From NCBI RefSeq assembly GCF_000195635.1, contig NZ_GL882607.1, positions 1 through 45,884 on the forward strand: a stretch of DNA of 45,884 nt, in the 5' to 3' direction. Position 1 is the stretch's first letter. The number at the start of each line of letters is the position of its first letter. Positions 43,257 through 45,884 of the stretch are shown in pieces. The position numbers and the translations under genes were made by a program. The stretch comes from Bacteroides fluxus YIT 12057 (GTDB taxonomy: Bacteria; Bacteroidota; Bacteroidia; Bacteroidales; Bacteroidaceae). The notes beneath the pieces are model-generated. The model searched no databases, had not been told where the DNA came from, and saw only the letters and a program-made list of their open reading frames with translations.

Positions 43257-44207
43257 TCAAGCGGATAGATAAGCCTTCAATTCCTCTATGGCAACATGGT
43301 CTTCCCCGATGTCCTTTATCAGTTTTTTGCTGTCTCCGAAAGGTGTGGTAAGGTTCCTGTACGCTTTCTGTATTCCCCTTTCGTGTACGATGCTGAGGTC
43401 TGTGTATTGCTGTTGCAGTGCGTTCCGGAAAGTCTTTATGGGACAAGGTCGCATGAAACGGTATTCCACCAGTGCGATGTACAGACGTGCAATGTCCGTT
43501 TCGGTCGTATGCGTTTTCAGCCTTGTTCCGATTCTTTCCAGAATGACATCCCTGTTCTCTATCAGCAGCTCCGGCAGGGTGCGTGTGTCGGCTTTTCGTC
43601 CTGCGCTCTTGGGCTGTCCCTGCTGCAGGCTGTCCGTATCTTCCGTTTCGGTTTCTTCAATATCCTCTTCATCCTCAATAGACCATTCCACGAGGTTGTT
43701 TTCCTCAATGGCTTTCTGCTGCTTTCTGAAAGCCACCCAGTCTTCTTTGGTTCTCATGCCGCTGCTGATGCTCTTCTTGATGATGAACCTGACCATGTAG
43801 GAGACAAGCCATTTGTATAGTCTGGTAATACCTTTTCTTTTGGCCAGTTCCTCTCCCTGTTCCACCATGCACTCATAGCTCCGTCCGTAATACAGCCATG
43901 CGAGCATGGCAGGTATGATGCTCCGCCTTTTTGAATGATGGAACTCGTTTACAATCTTTTGGGCAAGGTCAGAATCCAGAAGCACATTCTCCAGTTCCTC
44001 GAAATCGGAGATTTTGTCGTCTCCGATCCGTCTGCGTGTCGCTTCCTTGTATCTCGGTACCAAGGTTGTGGCAACCTTGAAAACCTTAACAAATCCCTTG
44101 AACTCCTTGTCGTTCATTTCTTCCACGAAAGCCGCATATTCATCGGGGTGGCTGTCAAGCCACTCCCTTATCAGTCTTTTGAAATTGTCGTATTCCTGTT
44201 GTCCCAT
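43257..44207 (-). CDS. Protein of unknown function in the int operon (orf2/tnpA position)
   Basis: A 316-residue soluble protein, charged and helical, with an acidic stretch near residue 180-190 (DEEDIEETETEDTD). No catalytic motif that I recognise. It follows the integrase stop by 6 bp, so it is translated with int. In Tn4555 the gene at this place (tnpA) affects target choice; equivalence is inferred from position only. Confidence 0.65.
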   Translation of the reverse strand: MGQQEYDNFKRLIREWLDSHPDEYAAFVEEMNDKEFKGFVKVFKVATTLVPRYKEATRRRIGDDKISDFEELENVLLDSDLAQKIVNEFHHSKRRSIIPAMLAWLYYGRSYECMVEQGEELAKRKGITRLYKWLVSYMVRFIIKKSISSGMRTKEDWVAFRKQQKAIEENNLVEWSIEDEEDIEETETEDTDSLQQGQPKSAGRKADTRTLPELLIENRDVILERIGTRLKTHTTETDIARLYIALVEYRFMRPCPIKTFRNALQQQYTDLSIVHERGIQKAYRNLTTPFGDSKKLIKDIGEDHVAIEELKAYLSA

Positions 44208-44213
44208 ATAGGT

Positions 44214-45551
44214 TTAGTCTAAAAGTTTAACGAGGTCTTTCTTCATCTCTTCGTCAATATCCCTGTACCGTCTGAAAGCCTTGCTGCCTTCCTTGTGTCC
44301 CGACAGTGCCGAAACAAGATTCGGGTCTTTCACCTTCTTATAAATATTACCGATGAAGGTGCGTCTTGCAAGGTGGCTGCTTGCCACTTCATAAAGCGGT
44401 TTTTTGACTTCATCACGTGTCAACGGGTCTAATATAGTGACAATCCTGTCCACTCCTGAAAGTTTGAATATCTTTTTTATTGCCTCATTATATTTTTGTT
44501 CTGAAATGAATGGCAGCAGTTTTCCTTCATGGCCTTTATACCGTTCGAGAATTTCCTTTGCCTTGTCGTTTAACGGAACACGTACCGTTACAGGATTGCC
44601 CTCTTTGGTTTTCTTAGGTATGTATTCAATGGCTTCATTCACCACGTTCAGTTTGGTCATTCTGTACAGGTCGCTTACTCTGCATCCTATAAGTGTCTGG
44701 AAAATGAAGATGTCCCTCTGTATCTCCAGCTGTGGAGTGGCTGACAGGTCAGCATTGAAAATCCTGTCCCTTTCTTCAAGGTTGATATAAACAGGGGTTC
44801 CGTATTTGCACTCCTCTATCGGAAACTTGTCAAACGGTCTGTTGGCGGTCAGATTGTTGTCGAGGCACCACAGGAAGAATGTGCGTATTCTTGAAAAGCA
44901 GTCTATCAGAGTGTTTTTTCCACGTGGTTGCGGAGTTCTCTTTTCTGGAATGGCTTCATAAATGCTCGGGTACAATTCATAATATTGGTATTCGTTCTCG
45001 AAGAAGTCCCACATGTCCCGAAGAGTTTCGGGTGTGACGGTATCAACATCAAGAACAAATCCTTTTTGCCCTCTTTTTGTTTCCCGTACATACAGTTCAT
45101 AACGCAATAAGGCTCTTTTTACCACCCTGAAATTCTTTTTCCTTACTTCCGATAACGGATGCTTTTCCAGAAAGCTGTCAAACAGCTCTCCGAAAGTCGG
45201 TTTGATGACAATCTCTTCCGGTGTGAAATACTTTTCAGGATGATAATATCTGTCTAAGGTCAGTTTCAGCCATTCTTTATCTACGGATTCTTTTTCCGTA
45301 TGAAAGGATTTTTCCACATAGGTTTTCAGCTTTCGTATCTCTTCATTTATGCCAGTCCTTAAATCTTCGTTGCAGACAGCTTTTGTTTTTACGCACTCTG
45401 CTTTGTCATCCCACAGGTTGGGATTGATTGAAAGCTGGGTAGGAGCAACAGAATCAAGCTGTCTTCCATTTCTCAGACGGATATAAATAGTTGCGGTTGA
45501 TTCGGTATCATACCGTTTGGCCGCTTTTTTAATGATGAAAGTTACTTTCAT
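44214..45551 (-). CDS. Tyrosine recombinase (integrase) of element 2
   Basis: A 445-residue integrase. The catalytic residues are Arg291 (IGCRVSDLYR), His393 and Arg396 (SSHLARRTF), His419 (LSGHKE) and the tyrosine 429 (FRRYRDID). The frame is open to 45614, but the ATG at 45551 (MKVTFIIKKAAKRYD) is the typical start of this family, and the upstream codons would overlap the promoter and arm repeat. Confidence 0.92.
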   Translation of the reverse strand: MKVTFIIKKAAKRYDTESTATIYIRLRNGRQLDSVAPTQLSINPNLWDDKAECVKTKAVCNEDLRTGINEEIRKLKTYVEKSFHTEKESVDKEWLKLTLDRYYHPEKYFTPEEIVIKPTFGELFDSFLEKHPLSEVRKKNFRVVKRALLRYELYVRETKRGQKGFVLDVDTVTPETLRDMWDFFENEYQYYELYPSIYEAIPEKRTPQPRGKNTLIDCFSRIRTFFLWCLDNNLTANRPFDKFPIEECKYGTPVYINLEERDRIFNADLSATPQLEIQRDIFIFQTLIGCRVSDLYRMTKLNVVNEAIEYIPKKTKEGNPVTVRVPLNDKAKEILERYKGHEGKLLPFISEQKYNEAIKKIFKLSGVDRIVTILDPLTRDEVKKPLYEVASSHLARRTFIGNIYKKVKDPNLVSALSGHKEGSKAFRRYRDIDEEMKKDLVKLLD

Positions 45552-45581
45552 AGGCTTACAGGTTAAATATCTATCTGGATG

Positions 45582-45615
45582 CAAATATAGATATTTTCCC
45601 CACATTTTCCCCACA
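45582..45615 (-). promoter_or_regulatory. Promoter of integrase 2 with arm repeat over the -33 box
   Basis: On the minus strand TATATTTG (45582-45589) is the -7 box; the expected -33 zone (about 45607-45612) lies inside the 22-bp TTTTCCCCACA tandem (45594-45615). Confidence 0.6.
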
Positions 45616-45738
45616 TCTGCTAAATAATTTGCAATCGGATTAATTCGGATTAAAATTTAATATGATTGTAAATAGTTGATATATAGTTATATTGCTGTGT
45701 TTTTCTGCATTTTTCTTTTTACCCACATTTTCCCCACT
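45594..45738 (+). repeat. Element 2 right arm-type repeats
   Basis: A perfect copy of the left repeat at 45594-45615 and a variant at about 45718-45737 (ACCCACATTTTCCCCAC), both direct relative to 37589-37610. The 100 bp between them is AT-rich and without a gene. Confidence 0.7.
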
Positions 45739-45754
45739 TTAATTATTTCAAATG

Positions 45755-45767
45755 CGGGTCTGGGTAC
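45755..45767 (+). other. Right core site
   Basis: CGGGTCTGGGTAC, 13 bp of the tRNA core; the first C of the 14-bp core is G here. Confidence 0.82.
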
Positions 45768-45774
45768 AAGTAAG

Positions 45775-45816
45775 AGCGGTTAAGTAGTTGATAATAAAAC
45801 ACTTAGCCGCTTTTCT
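45775..45816 (+). terminator. Terminator-like hairpin after the right core
   Basis: AGCGGTTAAGT (45775-45785) pairs with ACTTAGCCGCT (45801-45811), followed by TTTCTTTT. Probably the tRNA's original terminator, or the end of a third insertion. The remaining bases to 45884 hold no recognised gene. Confidence 0.6.
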
Positions 45817-45884
45817 TTTATTCAAATATCTAAATTTGACCTACTTTTGTGGGATCAACGTAAAAACCTGAGGGATTTTGTATT

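Larger units (their letters stand above)
37519..45767 (+). mobile_element. Integrative mobilizable element 2, NBU1/Tn4555-like with cfxA
   Basis: Bounded by the core at 37519-37532 and CGGGTCTGGGTAC at 45755-45767 (13 bp). Reading from the right the genes are int, unknown (orf2/tnpA-like), small HTH, ATPase, Toprim primase-like, MobV relaxase, then cfxA at the left end. This is the order I recall for NBU1, with the beta-lactamase of Tn4555. A 22-bp repeat is present at both ends. Mobilizable, not self-transmissible. Confidence 0.85.

Noticed and set aside
45552..45614. Upstream extension of integrase 2
   Set aside because: It overlaps the promoter box and the arm-type repeat; the family starts at MKVTFIIKK.

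Overview
The window looks like a Bacteroides-type chromosome (Bacteroidales). The evidence is TAnnTTTG promoter -7 boxes with a TTTG-like -33 box, lipoproteins of the FxAC/VAC type, a DUF4369/TlpA-like lipoprotein, an NBU/Tn4555-type element carrying a cfxA beta-lactamase, and a ptb-buk pair. I cannot name the species from sequence alone.

Positions 1-24632 are ordinary chromosome with housekeeping and metabolic genes. In order these are a histidine-kinase-like TPR membrane protein whose H-box has lost its histidine, a TGS/uridine-kinase-like nucleoside kinase, a Na/Pi cotransporter with a PhoU tail, a small rubredoxin, a PMCA-type calcium ATPase, and a HAD phosphatase overlapping ribF. A decayed patch follows: a leucine-rich-repeat fragment and a frameshifted mini-lipoprotein. 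Next come a 29-codon hydrophobic ORF, a CPBP protease, a DUF2975 protein and a small XRE regulator. A minus-strand S66 carboxypeptidase, M28 peptidase and sufE group comes next, then ptb-buk, pnp, a thioredoxin-fold lipoprotein without CxxC, greA (with a terminator-like hairpin in its leader), a HIT protein and manC.

A tRNA-Leu(CAA) gene at 24633-24719 is the integration site of two different integrative mobilizable elements in tandem. A 13-14 bp core identical to the tRNA 3' end occurs three times: at 24704, 37519 and 45755. Element 1 (about 12.8 kb) has a HTH protein, AAA ATPase, Toprim primase-like protein, oriT-like palindromes, MobC-like and relaxase genes, an IS481-type transposase, exported SIMPL and TonB/WG-repeat cargo, a PDDEXK (DUF1016) protein and a tyrosine integrase at its right end. 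Element 2 (about 8.2 kb) carries cfxA, a MobV-type relaxase, a second Toprim primase-like protein, an ATPase, a HTH protein, a protein of unknown function and its own integrase. Its order (int, orf2, orf2x, orf3, primase, mob) is the one I recall for NBU1/Tn4555-type elements.

Each element has its own repeated sequences at both ends, probably integrase arm sites: GTACTAAA(A/T)GTGTACTGA for element 1 and a TTTTCCCCACA-type repeat for element 2. In both, these repeats overlap the predicted -33 region of the integrase promoter. Each core copy is followed at once by a terminator-like hairpin, so every insertion appears to give the tRNA gene a fresh terminator. These coupled end structures are the most system-like feature of the window. 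Novelty of individual items cannot be judged without database searches.
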